From Pseudomonas cichorii (GTDB lineage: Bacteria; Pseudomonadota; Gammaproteobacteria; Pseudomonadales; Pseudomonadaceae), in assembly GCF_015471405.1 (NCBI RefSeq), contig NZ_BLVZ01000006.1, forward strand, positions 248,001 through 312,000: a DNA stretch of 64,000 bases, written 5' to 3'. Below the pieces are notes generated by a model. That model had not been told where the DNA came from. It worked only from the letters and a program-made list of their open reading frames with translations, and made no database searches. Position numbers and translations under genes: made by a program. Shown in pieces: positions 16,324 to 25,880 of the stretch (the stretch's first letter is position 1; each line of letters begins with the position of its first letter).

Positions 16324-17298
16324 ATGCAGATTCAGAAAATTCAGGATGATATCGGCGAGCACCGAAAGTTGTTCGTACGTTTGCCGTTCGCACGTCTGTT
16401 CAGGAAGCGCGAGTATGCAGTCACCTCAGGTTACCTGCTGATCATTTCCATCTTCATGCTGTACAGGATCGGCAGCGATGGTGTGGACGGATTTGTCGAT
16501 ACCATCGCATGGATGTCGTACTGCATGGCGGTGTTGATGATCGCTCTTATGCGCTGCGTGGATGTGATCGCCATTACCCGCTCCGACGTCATCGAGCGGG
16601 TGGCGGGTATCGCCAGACCTCAGGACTGCACGATGCATATCGGCCTGCAGGTTCAGGAGCAGCAGTGGTTTCGTCAGCGTTACCAGTGCGCAAATGAGCA
16701 ACTGGCCAATGAGGCTTTGGCGCTGGAGGAGCAGTGGTGCAGTTGGCAGCGCATCTGTTCTAAGGCCGGTGATGATCAGGCCAGTGACTTCAAACGGTTT
16801 TATTTCAGCTTTCCGGAATCCGGGCGTTTCATGACGCTGCTGGTGGGCTTCTTTGCGATTGTCGCCACGCTCATCATTACTCTGGGCGCGACCCCGACGG
16901 CTTACTTTGAGCTGGTGGACGACTGGCGCGGGTATGTCAGGCTTGTCATTCAGGTAACGATGTTACTGGCCTATGCCGCGTTGCCTTTGCTGGGGGCAAA
17001 AGTCATGTTGAAAGAGATGTTCCTGACCTTGCTGGATTACATCAACGCCATGCAAGTCACTGATCGAAGCTTCTATCGATATATTCGCCAGATGATCTGG
17101 AGTGCCGGGGTCAGGCCCGGGCCGCCGCGCTCTCGTGGCAAGGTCCCGGTTGCCGTCGACCGGGCGCTGGCGTTTTTCTCGCTTTCACCCTTTGCGGCGC
17201 TACGGGCCTCCAGTCATTTTCCGGGCTGGTACATCCGCAAGGTTCCTTTCGTCCTGAACTTTGTCTTTGGCTTCATGGTGTTGTGGCTTTGTTCATGA
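16324..17298 (+). CDS. unknown multi-pass membrane protein
   Basis: 324 residues with about five membrane segments: around 37-54, 60-82, 159-180, 202-226 and a C-terminal one at 305-323. A loop of about 75 residues (rich in Gln, Glu and Trp) between TM2 and TM3 and a basic loop between TM4 and TM5 are probably cytoplasmic. AAGGTG is near the start codon, 17 bp after the quinone reductase gene. No conserved motif is recognised and no function is proposed. Confidence 0.8.
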   Translation: MQIQKIQDDIGEHRKLFVRLPFARLFRKREYAVTSGYLLIISIFMLYRIGSDGVDGFVDTIAWMSYCMAVLMIALMRCVDVIAITRSDVIERVAGIARPQDCTMHIGLQVQEQQWFRQRYQCANEQLANEALALEEQWCSWQRICSKAGDDQASDFKRFYFSFPESGRFMTLLVGFFAIVATLIITLGATPTAYFELVDDWRGYVRLVIQVTMLLAYAALPLLGAKVMLKEMFLTLLDYINAMQVTDRSFYRYIRQMIWSAGVRPGPPRSRGKVPVAVDRALAFFSLSPFAALRASSHFPGWYIRKVPFVLNFVFGFMVLWLCS

Positions 17299-17309
17299 GG
17301 CCATCGGGC

Positions 17310-17329
17310 GTAGGCGAATTCATTCGCGA
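17310..17329. repeat. single REP-like half site
   Basis: GTAGGCGAATTCATTCGCGA is a shortened relative of one arm of the hairpin at 41884-41969 (which reads GTAGGAGCGAATTTATTCGC), missing two bases after GTAGG. No partner arm is nearby, so it is a decayed REP singlet in the convergent gap before pslK. Confidence 0.5.
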
Positions 17330-17411
17330 CCGGCTGCTTGGCAGTCGCAGGTTTTGCGAGCGCTTCGCACTCGGTTGTCGCAATGCCGCCCGGAACAAGC
17401 ATGTCGTCCGC

Positions 17412-18827
17412 TCATTCGTGAACAGGTCGCCACGGCTTCAGCCACAACGCGAGCCCGACCATCAGCGCGGCGCTATAGGCGCAGCCAAGTGCCAGTTGAG
17501 TCCAGATATCCTGCAAGGGATGCAGCAACAGGGCGGCCAGTAACATGAACAGTGTGGCTAGCAGCCAATGACTGCGCCATGGGACGACCGCAAGCAAGGA
17601 TTGGCGACGCATCAATAGCAGGCCGGTGACCAGCGCGCCGCCCAGTGCCGCGATGGCGATACCGGTCAAACCCAGGAAGAACGGCAGTGTGCCCAGCAGC
17701 AAGGCATTGCACAGGCTGCCGATCAACTCGCAGTTCAATGGCAAGCGGGTGTCGCCGTCCGCATAGGCATAGCGAGCCAGCAGGGCATTCCAGGCACCGA
17801 ACATCAAGGGCACTGAAAACCAGGCCAATAATTGTGGCAGTGGCCCATCGTGGGTCTGATTGGGCAGCAACAGCATCACCAGCGCGCCTGCAGCGCCGAT
17901 CAGGCCGGTGACTGCCGGCAGTGTCAGCAATGTGGCGCTGCCCAGTCCACGGCGCAGCAGCGACAGGCGTTGGGTGTTCGCGCTGCCGCTCATCAAGCCC
18001 AGCAGTACCTGGTTCAGGCTCATCAGGGCAATCAATGGCAGATTGATGAGTTTGCGCGCCAGATTGATCCAGGTCACTGCGCCTTCACCCAGCAACGAGG
18101 CGACCATTCGCTCTAGAAGCGCCAGGCCTTGGCTGGCCAGATTGCTGCTCAGCAGTGGGCCGATCCGTTGCAGCAATTCACGCACCGCGCCCTGTTCGGT
18201 CTGCCATTGCCATGGACGCCAGCCCGAGCGATAGAGTGTCGGCAGCAGCACGCCCGGCATCAGCAGGCTGCCCAGCACACAGGCAAAGGCCAGGCCCGCA
18301 GGCGTCGCCGAGTGGCTGAGCACGGCGAGGTAAATCACCGGCGGCAGGTTGAACAGCAGCGATCCAAGGCCCGCCAGCACGAAGCGTGAACGCGCTTGCA
18401 GTGGAATACACAGCAAGCCATGCAGCAGAAAACCCGGCGCACACCATGCCAGCCAGTGCAGACCGCTGCCCGCCTGTGCGTAACCGTCGCTGTCGAGCCC
18501 TGGCCCGATCAGGCGAACCCACAGCCCGGCACCGAAACTCAGCACCAGGCTGAGCAGCACGCCGAAAATCAGCAGGCGTGGTGTCAGTGCCTGAAGCCAG
18601 CGCTGTTGCTGTTCAGGAGAGCGTTGTTGATACAGAGGCAAGGCCGCCGCACTCAGCAGCCCGGCTGCGAGTGACATGCGCAAGGCTTCGGGCAGAAACA
18701 TCGATACCAGAAACGCATCGCTCTGGCTGCCCGCACCCCAGGCGGCGACCAGCAGCCACTCGCGGGCAAATCCGGCCGCCAGGCCAGTCAGCGTGGCCAG
18801 CGTCAGCCACAAGGTCGAACCGAGCAT
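17412..18827 (-). CDS. pslK: Psl repeat-unit flippase, MurJ-like
   Basis: 471-residue integral membrane protein of the MurJ/MviN branch of the MOP superfamily, with about 13-14 hydrophobic segments. Family features at the N terminus are LTGLAAGFAREWLLVAAWG and AGSQSDAFLVSMFLPEALR. It should move the lipid-linked repeat unit of the exopolysaccharide across the inner membrane for PslJ. It is the last gene of the operon, starting 12 bp after the hexapeptide acyltransferase gene, as pslK closes the synthesis genes in P. aeruginosa. Not the housekeeping murJ, judging by context. Confidence 0.88.
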   Translation of the reverse strand: MLGSTLWLTLATLTGLAAGFAREWLLVAAWGAGSQSDAFLVSMFLPEALRMSLAAGLLSAAALPLYQQRSPEQQQRWLQALTPRLLIFGVLLSLVLSFGAGLWVRLIGPGLDSDGYAQAGSGLHWLAWCAPGFLLHGLLCIPLQARSRFVLAGLGSLLFNLPPVIYLAVLSHSATPAGLAFACVLGSLLMPGVLLPTLYRSGWRPWQWQTEQGAVRELLQRIGPLLSSNLASQGLALLERMVASLLGEGAVTWINLARKLINLPLIALMSLNQVLLGLMSGSANTQRLSLLRRGLGSATLLTLPAVTGLIGAAGALVMLLLPNQTHDGPLPQLLAWFSVPLMFGAWNALLARYAYADGDTRLPLNCELIGSLCNALLLGTLPFFLGLTGIAIAALGGALVTGLLLMRRQSLLAVVPWRSHWLLATLFMLLAALLLHPLQDIWTQLALGCAYSAALMVGLALWLKPWRPVHE

Positions 18828-18839
18828 TGTGCAGGCGGC

Positions 18840-19661
18840 TTAATGGAACAAAGTGAACAGGCCTTTGCCGCCCACTTTGTACTTGAGGTTACGGGCGCGC
18901 TCGCCTTTGATTTCCGCGTTCGGTCCGCTGACGATGGCGTAGTCCGGGATCGGCTTGGACACTACGCTGCCGCCACCGACCACGGCACCTTCGCCGATAT
19001 CGGCACCGAACGAGAGCAGGGCGCGGCTACAGATCCAGGCATAGTCGCGAATGAATACCGGGCCGCCCACTGCCCAGAATTCGGGTTCGTTCAGGTCGTG
19101 CCCGCCCGCGATGATCAGCACGTGGGAAGCGATGGTCACATGGTCACCGATCACCAGACCGCCACGGGCATCCAGTTGGCAGTGCCAGCCGACGGTGGAG
19201 TCGTTACCGATGCGCAGGCTGTCCACGCCCAGCACCTCGGTATTGCGCCAGACCGTTGAACCCTTGCCGATCTTTGCTCCGCCGATGCGCAGCCAGAGCA
19301 GGCGCAATGTGTGGCTGGGAATCTTGCAGATCAGAATGTTGTAGATCTGCTCCCAGGTACGCAGCATGCGGTCGCGCAGGGTTGGCCAGTTGATTCCATA
19401 CAAGGGAATCAATGCGCCCAGGGTTTCGCTTGCCAGCAGGCGATAGAAGCGTCGGGCCAGAGGGTTTTCGATTCTCGGCTCGATATTCAGGTAGCAGATG
19501 AAGGACAGGGTGGTGTTCTTGATCCGGGTTTCGAAGCACACCTCGTTGTCCAGCATCCACTGGTAGGTGGCCTGCAATTCTTCCAGGTCTACGCCCATCT
19601 TGCGGGCGTAGTCGGGAAGAGCCTCTCTGAGGTTATGCGAATGCATCATGCGGTGTTTCAT
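18840..19661 (-). CDS. hexapeptide-repeat acyltransferase in the psl cluster
   Basis: 273 residues. The N-terminal 130 residues are helical and unrecognised; from about residue 125 to 240 there are left-handed beta-helix hexapeptide repeats (IGKGSTVWRNTEVLG, LRIGNDSTVGW, VIGDHVTIASHVLI, IGEGAVVGGGSVV), as in WcaF/serine acetyltransferase-type O-acetyltransferases; GGHDL supplies the likely catalytic His. It starts inside the last codons of pslJ (4-bp overlap), so it is translated with the operon. The classic P. aeruginosa psl order has no such gene between pslJ and pslK; here it may acetylate the polysaccharide and stand in for the membrane acyltransferase PslL. Confidence 0.85.
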   Translation of the reverse strand: MKHRMMHSHNLREALPDYARKMGVDLEELQATYQWMLDNEVCFETRIKNTTLSFICYLNIEPRIENPLARRFYRLLASETLGALIPLYGINWPTLRDRMLRTWEQIYNILICKIPSHTLRLLWLRIGGAKIGKGSTVWRNTEVLGVDSLRIGNDSTVGWHCQLDARGGLVIGDHVTIASHVLIIAGGHDLNEPEFWAVGGPVFIRDYAWICSRALLSFGADIGEGAVVGGGSVVSKPIPDYAIVSGPNAEIKGERARNLKYKVGGKGLFTLFH

Positions 19662-21073
19662 CGAGCGGTTCCCTGGTCGGTTGGGGCGGCGAGGGATTTC
19701 AAGGTCTTTGCAGCCTTGGCGCGCAGGCGCTTGGCTTCGTGCAGGCTGATGCCGACGAATAGCCAGAACAGTGCGACCAGCACGCTGGTGAAGCTGAAGT
19801 AGTGATCGAACAGGCCGCTGAACAGTGCCGCCAGAACACCGACGGTACAGCCCAGGCCAATGGCGTTGTCATGGGTCAGGATGATCGGGCCTGGAGCAGG
19901 GCGCACCTCTCTCCACCAGCTTACGGTCACGGCAATGAACAGCAGCATGCCGGGAATGCCCATCTTGTAGATGAAGTTCAGCCACAGGTTGGAAATACCG
20001 AACTGTGTGTAGCCCGGCACGGGCGGATCGATCTTGAAGCCGATGCCAAACGGAAACAGGGCCATGGCCTGCGGGAAGTGTGTGTATTCCAGGAAGCGAA
20101 TGGCGGTACTGGTGTCATCGTTGCTGAACAGGCCCAGCAGACGGTCCTGCAAGGGCGGATAGAACATCAGCAGCAACACGCCCGCTATCGCGCCACCCAC
20201 CAGCAGACGGCCCAGATACGGCAGACGCCGACGCGCCATCCAGAGCATGATTGCCAGCAGACTCACCAGAGCGCCCCGCGAGCCGGTCAGCAGCAGACCG
20301 ATGGCACCCAGCGCCGCGACGAGCAGGCCGAGGGAGCGCGGTCCTCCGCTGCGAGTGACGCCAAAGCAGAACGCAATCGGCAGGATCATGGCCATGGCAC
20401 CACCGGCCACGTTGGGGTGCAACCACGGTGAACCCATGCGACTGGCAAGCGACAGCAGGCTCTCGCTCAGCACGTCGAGGCCGCCGTAGCCCATGATCGC
20501 GAGGATCGGCGTGATGGCCGACGCCGAGCCACTGATGATGTAGGTCGGAATCGACAGCGCCAGCAACATCAGGGTCCCGGCCAGCATGGCGATGATCACG
20601 TGTTCCAGGGCCTTGCCATCGCTCAGCAGGCGCGGCACCAGAAACAGGATCGACAGGTTGAACAGCCAGCGTACCCAGTTGATGGGGCCGTTGCCGTCGG
20701 AAACGATCGTTAACTGGCCGACCAGGAACGGGAAGGCGCTGAACAGCATCAGCGCCAGCAGCAGACGCTCTGTGCGCATCATCTTCGGCACGCGGGGCTG
20801 CTCGAAGAACATGGCCTGCAACAGATAACTGGCCCAGGTCAGCATGATCAGTGCTTCGGATACTGTGGTGCGGATACCGATCTGGATCGTGGAGTAGGGA
20901 ATGAATGCACCGATCACACAGAACAGCAGCAGCCCGCGAATGGGCTGGCGGATCACGGTGATGATGGAGGCAGTTCCGACAGCGACCAGCAACACTTTTG
21001 CAGGAGGCAACAGCCAGATCATGACACCGAAGACCAGGCCGAAAAACAATCCCAGGGGCATCGCTACCGGCAT
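19658..21073 (-). CDS. pslJ: Psl polymerase / O-antigen ligase-like protein
   Basis: 471-residue membrane protein with about 11-12 hydrophobic segments and the long periplasmic loop of the Wzy/WaaL (O-antigen ligase-like) family; the loop includes GSPWLHPNVAGGAMAMILP and then TGSRGALVSLLAI, the Arg-bearing motif of this family. It should polymerise flipped repeat units. Start ATG overlaps the stop of pslI by 1 bp, and its end overlaps the acyltransferase gene. The position after pslI is as in P. aeruginosa. Confidence 0.88.
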   Translation of the reverse strand: MPVAMPLGLFFGLVFGVMIWLLPPAKVLLVAVGTASIITVIRQPIRGLLLFCVIGAFIPYSTIQIGIRTTVSEALIMLTWASYLLQAMFFEQPRVPKMMRTERLLLALMLFSAFPFLVGQLTIVSDGNGPINWVRWLFNLSILFLVPRLLSDGKALEHVIIAMLAGTLMLLALSIPTYIISGSASAITPILAIMGYGGLDVLSESLLSLASRMGSPWLHPNVAGGAMAMILPIAFCFGVTRSGGPRSLGLLVAALGAIGLLLTGSRGALVSLLAIMLWMARRRLPYLGRLLVGGAIAGVLLLMFYPPLQDRLLGLFSNDDTSTAIRFLEYTHFPQAMALFPFGIGFKIDPPVPGYTQFGISNLWLNFIYKMGIPGMLLFIAVTVSWWREVRPAPGPIILTHDNAIGLGCTVGVLAALFSGLFDHYFSFTSVLVALFWLFVGISLHEAKRLRAKAAKTLKSLAAPTDQGTAR

Positions 21074-22173
21074 CAGCGCAACTCCTCAAGGGCTTCATGC
21101 AGGCGTTTGTAGAAAGCCTCTGGAGCATAATTGGCCGACCAGGCTCTGGAAATGTCGGGGTCCTCTTCGGGGGCAGTGGACAGCTCTCCCATCAGTTGGA
21201 CCAGTGCGCTGCTGTTGGTGGGCGAAAACCGCGGGCTGTCCGGCGGGGTGATTTCATCCAGCGACGAACCGGTGGCCACGGCAACCCGTGTGCCGACCCT
21301 CAAGGCCTCGATCACCGGCAGGCCGAAGCCTTCGGCATAGGAGGGCTGCCAGAGGCGGTCAGCGTTGCGATAGACCGCATGCAGTTCGCTATCGCTGATG
21401 CCGCTGAGCACATGCAGCCCCGGCAAGCGGCGCTGGGATTCGTTCAAGGGCTCGCTGCCGCCGACCAGCACCAGGTCCGGTACGGTCTGGAACTGAAGAC
21501 GGGCGTTCTGCCAGGCATCGACGAACCAGGCAATGTTCTTGCGTGGTTCGCGAGTGCCGACACATAACCAGTAGCGTTCGGGCAATTGCAACTCGCTGAT
21601 ATCGGCAGGTTCCCCTTTGAAGCCTTCGACCAGCAACGGCACCGTACGCAATTTGTTACGGGCTGAAGGGAACAGGCGGATGACTTCATTTGCAGTGAAT
21701 TGCGAAGGCACCCATACCACGTCGGCCACTTTCAGCGAATGGGCAATCGAGAGGTAGTCCGTCAGGCGATAGAACGCTGCCTTGAGTCGCGAACCGTGGT
21801 TGTTCTTCTGAGTGATCTGGAACAGGTCATGCAATTGCAGCACGTAGCGCACGTTGGCAGGTTTGCGACCCAGAGGCAGGCCCATGTTGATGTTGGCCAC
21901 GTAGATCTGTACTTCCGTGTCGCGCAGGGCCTTGGGCAGAAACAGGCCCTCGAAGCCCAGGCGATCCGGCAGACGATGCACCGAGTTCAGCGGGGTCGCC
22001 CACCTGGGCGCATGGATCAGGCGCCGGATCGGATGATCGTAAGGAGCAACCCCGAACAGTTGCAGTTGCACGTCGGGGTGAGCGCGAAAGGCATCTTCCA
22101 GCGCGAAGTTCTGGCGACCGATGCCGCTGATGGGGTAACCGGCCGCAGCGCGGTAATCAAGTCCGATACGCAT
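21073..22173 (-). CDS. pslI: Psl glycosyltransferase, GT4 family
   Basis: 366-residue GT-B glycosyltransferase. N-terminal RIGLDYRAAAGYPISGIGRQ is the acceptor-side glycine loop; the nucleotide-sugar domain has CVGTREPRKNIAWFVDAW and the GT4 motif EGFGLPVIEALRVGTRVA with the E-x7-E pair. ATG 22173 was chosen because homology starts there; a longer frame runs to 22284. Its start lies 17 bp inside the end of pslH, indicating coupled translation. It adds one sugar of the Psl repeat; donor not determined by sequence. Confidence 0.88.
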   Translation of the reverse strand: MRIGLDYRAAAGYPISGIGRQNFALEDAFRAHPDVQLQLFGVAPYDHPIRRLIHAPRWATPLNSVHRLPDRLGFEGLFLPKALRDTEVQIYVANINMGLPLGRKPANVRYVLQLHDLFQITQKNNHGSRLKAAFYRLTDYLSIAHSLKVADVVWVPSQFTANEVIRLFPSARNKLRTVPLLVEGFKGEPADISELQLPERYWLCVGTREPRKNIAWFVDAWQNARLQFQTVPDLVLVGGSEPLNESQRRLPGLHVLSGISDSELHAVYRNADRLWQPSYAEGFGLPVIEALRVGTRVAVATGSSLDEITPPDSPRFSPTNSSALVQLMGELSTAPEEDPDISRAWSANYAPEAFYKRLHEALEELR

Positions 22174-23380
22174 GCGCGAGATCCTTGCTTGGGGGCGAAA
22201 GTCGGGTGTAGATGCCTTCCAGCTGGGCGGCCGAAACGGACCAGTCATGCCGTGAGCGAACGTAGGCACGTCCGGCTTCGCCAATCTGGATAAGGCGTGC
22301 AGGGCTGTCGATGTTGTCGGCGATCAGGCGTGCCAGTTGTAACGGGTCCTCGCTGCCCAGGTAGTGCTCGCCATTGGTGACTTCCAGGCCCGACACACCC
22401 TGCCCGGTGGTGACCACGGGCAGGCCGGCAGCCATGGATTCAAGAGTCTTGAGCTTCGAGCCGCCACCTTGACGCAGTGGCGCGAAAAACATCGAAGCGC
22501 TGCTCTGCAAGGCTCGCAGGTCCGGCACGAAGCCCAGCCATTCGATGCGCTGATCCGTCCAGCGCTCGCGCCAGGACTCAGGCATGCCGAAGCCGCCCAC
22601 GGCAAAGCGCACTGTAGGGGACAGCTCCCATACCAGTGGCATGATTTCGTCCAGCGCCCACTCGATGGCGTCCACATTGGGGCCGTATTCATAGTTGCCG
22701 ATGAACAGCAGGCGGCGGTTGTAACGGTCTGCGTGAACATTGGCGTAATAGCTGCAATCGACGCTGTTGACCGCGATGGAAGTCGCCCGGCCGCTCAGGC
22801 GTGAAAGAGCCTTGGCATCATCCTCGGTGACGGCGACCAGTTCGCTGGCCTGACGGAAGACCCTCAGCTCCCAGCGGCGGTAGCGCCAGCGATCATAGAC
22901 GGCGAAGGCGCTTGCCCAGCGGGGCAGACGGTCATAGCTGGCGGCACCCAGCGCCGATTCGACATTGTGCTCGGTAAGCACAAACGGTTTGCCCGAACGC
23001 TTGAGCGCCCGCTCGAATGGCTGAAAGGCATAGGTGTGCTGAAGCTGGATGATGTCCCAGTCTTCTTCAAGCAGCTTTTCGAACGCCTTTTCCAGTTTCG
23101 GCGCATAGCCGTTGACGCTGGCCAGCATGGGAGGCGGTGCGAAGGCCACAGCCAGCAACGTGCGCAGGCTGAACAGCGGGCGTCGATCAATGACGATCAA
23201 GCGCTCCAGCCAGGGTTCCAGCGCGCTGCGGCAGGCATCATCCAGCGCAACCTTGGATTGCACCAGCAGGGTTATCCGGTGGCCTCGTGCTGCCAGATTG
23301 CGCAGCAGATGATATTCCCGGGTCTTGCCGCCGCTGGTGGTTGGCCAGGGCAAGTAAGGTAGCGTCCATAGAATTCGCAT
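22157..23380 (-). CDS. pslH: Psl glycosyltransferase, GT4 family
   Basis: 407-residue GT-B enzyme with N-terminal RILWTLPYLPWPTTSGGKTR, a typical GGxxR acceptor loop for this subfamily, and C-terminal LLFIGNYEYGPNVDAIEWAL plus APLRQGGGSKLKTLESMAAG, where the E-x7-E is partly degenerate in the WsaF/BshA-like manner. Cytoplasmic or peripherally bound. Starts 3 bp after pslG and overlaps pslI by 17 bp. Order G-H-I is the same as in P. aeruginosa, on which the symbol rests. Confidence 0.88.
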   Translation of the reverse strand: MRILWTLPYLPWPTTSGGKTREYHLLRNLAARGHRITLLVQSKVALDDACRSALEPWLERLIVIDRRPLFSLRTLLAVAFAPPPMLASVNGYAPKLEKAFEKLLEEDWDIIQLQHTYAFQPFERALKRSGKPFVLTEHNVESALGAASYDRLPRWASAFAVYDRWRYRRWELRVFRQASELVAVTEDDAKALSRLSGRATSIAVNSVDCSYYANVHADRYNRRLLFIGNYEYGPNVDAIEWALDEIMPLVWELSPTVRFAVGGFGMPESWRERWTDQRIEWLGFVPDLRALQSSASMFFAPLRQGGGSKLKTLESMAAGLPVVTTGQGVSGLEVTNGEHYLGSEDPLQLARLIADNIDSPARLIQIGEAGRAYVRSRHDWSVSAAQLEGIYTRLSPPSKDLAHAYRT

Positions 23381-23383
23381 GGC

Positions 23384-24700
23384 TTATGGATTCCATTCCA
23401 GAATTTGCAGGGAAGGTTTGAGCGCCAGACTGATGCCCTGGCTACCAGACAATGGCGTCTGTGTGCCGGCCAGAGGGTCATGAACGATGCCTTCATGGAT
23501 TTGCGGAAAGTTCAGAGTGGTGCCGGTGGCGCTCCAGAACATCAGCAGATGTTTGCCGTCGCTGCGTGTCCATGGCACGGCAAACAGGTCATCGGGAACT
23601 GTGCTGACGGCGGGCGGTGCGGCGGGCTCCAGGCGCGGGCCGGTGATATTCAGAAAGTTTTGCAGCGCAGTGTAGACAGGCTTGGGGTTGGCTTGCAGGT
23701 CGAGCAGGCCGTAACCCTGGTCGCGGGCGCTGGCGCGTTCATCCAGGTCGCTGAGGTTGAACAGGAAAATACGCTGGAAATCCAGAGCGCTCATCAGCGC
23801 CAGACGGCGCAGGGTGTAGTCGGCCTGGCCCTGGATACCGATGATGGCCTGCATTTCCACCGGGCCGGCATAGCTCGACCAGCCCCATTCGGTGGCCCAG
23901 ACCTGCGAGACGCCATTGCTGTGCAGCAACTGGTTCATGGCGTTGGAACGCACCAGAAAATCCCGGTCTGCGACCGAGTCACCTTCGGGGTATTCGGAAT
24001 ACGGGTGGTAAGCCGCCACGATATTCTGCGAACCCAGATTGTTTTCGACCAGTGTCTGCAACATGTAGCCCGAGCGATGCTGCATCTGGCTGTAATAGGC
24101 CATGCCGGCGGTCACGATGGTCTTGTCCGGCAGGACTGCACGGATCGTATTGGCGGTGGTGGTCAACAGATTGCTGTAGGCGACCGGGTCCGCCTGTGGC
24201 AGCCAGACGATATTGGGCTCGTTCCAGACCTGCCAGTTGTTCACATGGGAATAACGCTGGGCCAGCGCCGTCATGCGCGCGGCAAAGACATTGAAGTCCC
24301 TGGGGGGATATTGATCGCGGCTCGCTGCGCTGGACGCCGAGTTGCTGGCAAAGGGTGCCGAGCCCACCAGATAGGCGAGGGTGTTATAGCCATGAGTCTT
24401 GATCGCGGCCATGGCAGCATCAAGCTCTGTCAGGTTGTACTGATCCTGGACGGGCTCGATGATTGGCCAGTGAATGGTCAGGCGTATCCAGTTCAGCCCG
24501 AGTGCGTCCAGGCGCGCCATCTGCTGCTGATAGACCTCTGGAGCGAAATACTGGAACTGCACGTTGACGCCCAGAAAGTCCTTCCAGACCACTGCACGCG
24601 GTGCTTGCAGAATGGTCGCGGCCTGAGCGACGGTTCCCATGAGCATCGCGCTTGTCAGTAGTGCCGCGATAGCCAGCCATGATCTTGATCTGCACTGCAT
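23384..24700 (-). CDS. pslG: Psl glycoside hydrolase
   Basis: 438-residue glycoside hydrolase of the GH39-like clan A type. Signal peptide or anchor at about residues 7-27 (WLAIAALLTSAMLMGTVAQA). The catalytic acid/base is Glu161 in NNWQVWNEPNIVW, and the nucleophile Glu271 in VWATEWGWSSY, spaced as in P. aeruginosa PslG (about 110 residues apart). The enzyme cuts Psl polysaccharide in the periplasm and is known to influence chain length and biofilm structure. Located between pslF and pslH with 1-3 bp gaps. Confidence 0.93.
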   Translation of the reverse strand: MQCRSRSWLAIAALLTSAMLMGTVAQAATILQAPRAVVWKDFLGVNVQFQYFAPEVYQQQMARLDALGLNWIRLTIHWPIIEPVQDQYNLTELDAAMAAIKTHGYNTLAYLVGSAPFASNSASSAASRDQYPPRDFNVFAARMTALAQRYSHVNNWQVWNEPNIVWLPQADPVAYSNLLTTTANTIRAVLPDKTIVTAGMAYYSQMQHRSGYMLQTLVENNLGSQNIVAAYHPYSEYPEGDSVADRDFLVRSNAMNQLLHSNGVSQVWATEWGWSSYAGPVEMQAIIGIQGQADYTLRRLALMSALDFQRIFLFNLSDLDERASARDQGYGLLDLQANPKPVYTALQNFLNITGPRLEPAAPPAVSTVPDDLFAVPWTRSDGKHLLMFWSATGTTLNFPQIHEGIVHDPLAGTQTPLSGSQGISLALKPSLQILEWNP

Positions 24701-24701
24701 G

Positions 24702-25880
24702 TCAGTTCACCTCGCATGCTTGCCGGAATACATCCTTGAAGCGTTCTGCCGTCTGACTCCAGACTCGGGTCTTGCCTATGCGCGTCGCGTTCTCGGCCCA
24801 TTCAATGGTCATGTCCGGTGCTGCGCAGACAAGATTCAAGGCGGCTGTCAGTGCTTCTACATCGCCCTGCGGGTAGATCATGCCGTTGCCATGGGAGACT
24901 TCTTCGGCAAACGAGCGTGCATCCGAGGTGATGACCCCGCGCCCGCAGGCGGTGGCCCAGGACAACGCGCCACTGGTACCGCGCAGCTTGCCCAGAATCC
25001 TCAATTTGCTGGACTCGCGATAGGGCAGGACCATCACATGATGGGCCTGGATGACATGGGCGATCTGTTCGGCGGGCAGGTCCAGTTGCCAGTCCACCAG
25101 ATCCACCAGACCCAGTTGCCGGATACGCAGGCGCAACTGATCCAGATAGCTGCCTGACGGCCCGAATGCCATTTCCGGTTCGCTACCGCCCGCCAGTGTC
25201 AGGCGCACACGAGGGCGCAGTTCCGGCTGGGAGAGGAATACATTGGCCAGTGCATCCAGAAGGTCCTCAATACCCTTGCCGCGGTAGATGAACCCGAAGT
25301 ACAGCAACCGCAGAGGCTGCAAGGGCGGCAGCGGTACCGGCTCGATTGCCAGGTTGCCATGGTTGATCACGGCCATCTGCGCCTGTTGCAGGCCCATGCG
25401 TTGCCTCAGGCTCTGGCTGCCCGCCTGAGTCAGCGTGATCAGGCGGGTCATGCTTCTTGCCAGTTGACGCTCCTCGCGCAGGCACAGTGGATCAGCCAGC
25501 ACCGTGGCTATTTCCGGCAGGGGAGCGCGCATGCCGCTGGCAAGAGACAAGGGCCATGGCAGTTTTTCCCGACGCCATACCAGACGCTCCGGGTCATGCA
25601 CGGTGGCGCTCAATGGCAAGCGGGGGAAGCGTTGACGCAATGCCCGCAAGGCATGGAACTCTGCCAGCCGTCCGCCGCCCAGTTCGGCATGGACCAGATC
25701 GATGCCGCTCCAGTCGGTTTCGGCGACACGCTGCTCGGCCTTGCGAGGATCGTTGCCGATCCCCTGCAAAGGCGTATGTACCTGCACGCCCAGATCTTCC
25801 AGAGCCTGTTTCAGATGTCCGGCATAATCGGCGATACCGTTCTGCTCCGGTGGCAGAGGGGCGAGCAGGGCAATTCGCAT
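24702..25880 (-). CDS. pslF: Psl glycosyltransferase, GT4 family
   Basis: 392-residue GT-B glycosyltransferase. The N terminus RIALLAPLPPEQNGIADYAG has the typical GIADY acceptor loop; the C-terminal domain begins at about residue 195 with LLYFGFIYRGKGIEDLLDAL. Most of the canonical E-x7-E region is replaced by LGKLRGTSGALSWATACGRG, seen in a subset of GT4 enzymes. ATG overlaps the stop of pslE by one base. Its role is to extend the lipid-linked repeat. Confidence 0.88.
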   Translation of the reverse strand: MRIALLAPLPPEQNGIADYAGHLKQALEDLGVQVHTPLQGIGNDPRKAEQRVAETDWSGIDLVHAELGGGRLAEFHALRALRQRFPRLPLSATVHDPERLVWRREKLPWPLSLASGMRAPLPEIATVLADPLCLREERQLARSMTRLITLTQAGSQSLRQRMGLQQAQMAVINHGNLAIEPVPLPPLQPLRLLYFGFIYRGKGIEDLLDALANVFLSQPELRPRVRLTLAGGSEPEMAFGPSGSYLDQLRLRIRQLGLVDLVDWQLDLPAEQIAHVIQAHHVMVLPYRESSKLRILGKLRGTSGALSWATACGRGVITSDARSFAEEVSHGNGMIYPQGDVEALTAALNLVCAAPDMTIEWAENATRIGKTRVWSQTAERFKDVFRQACEVN

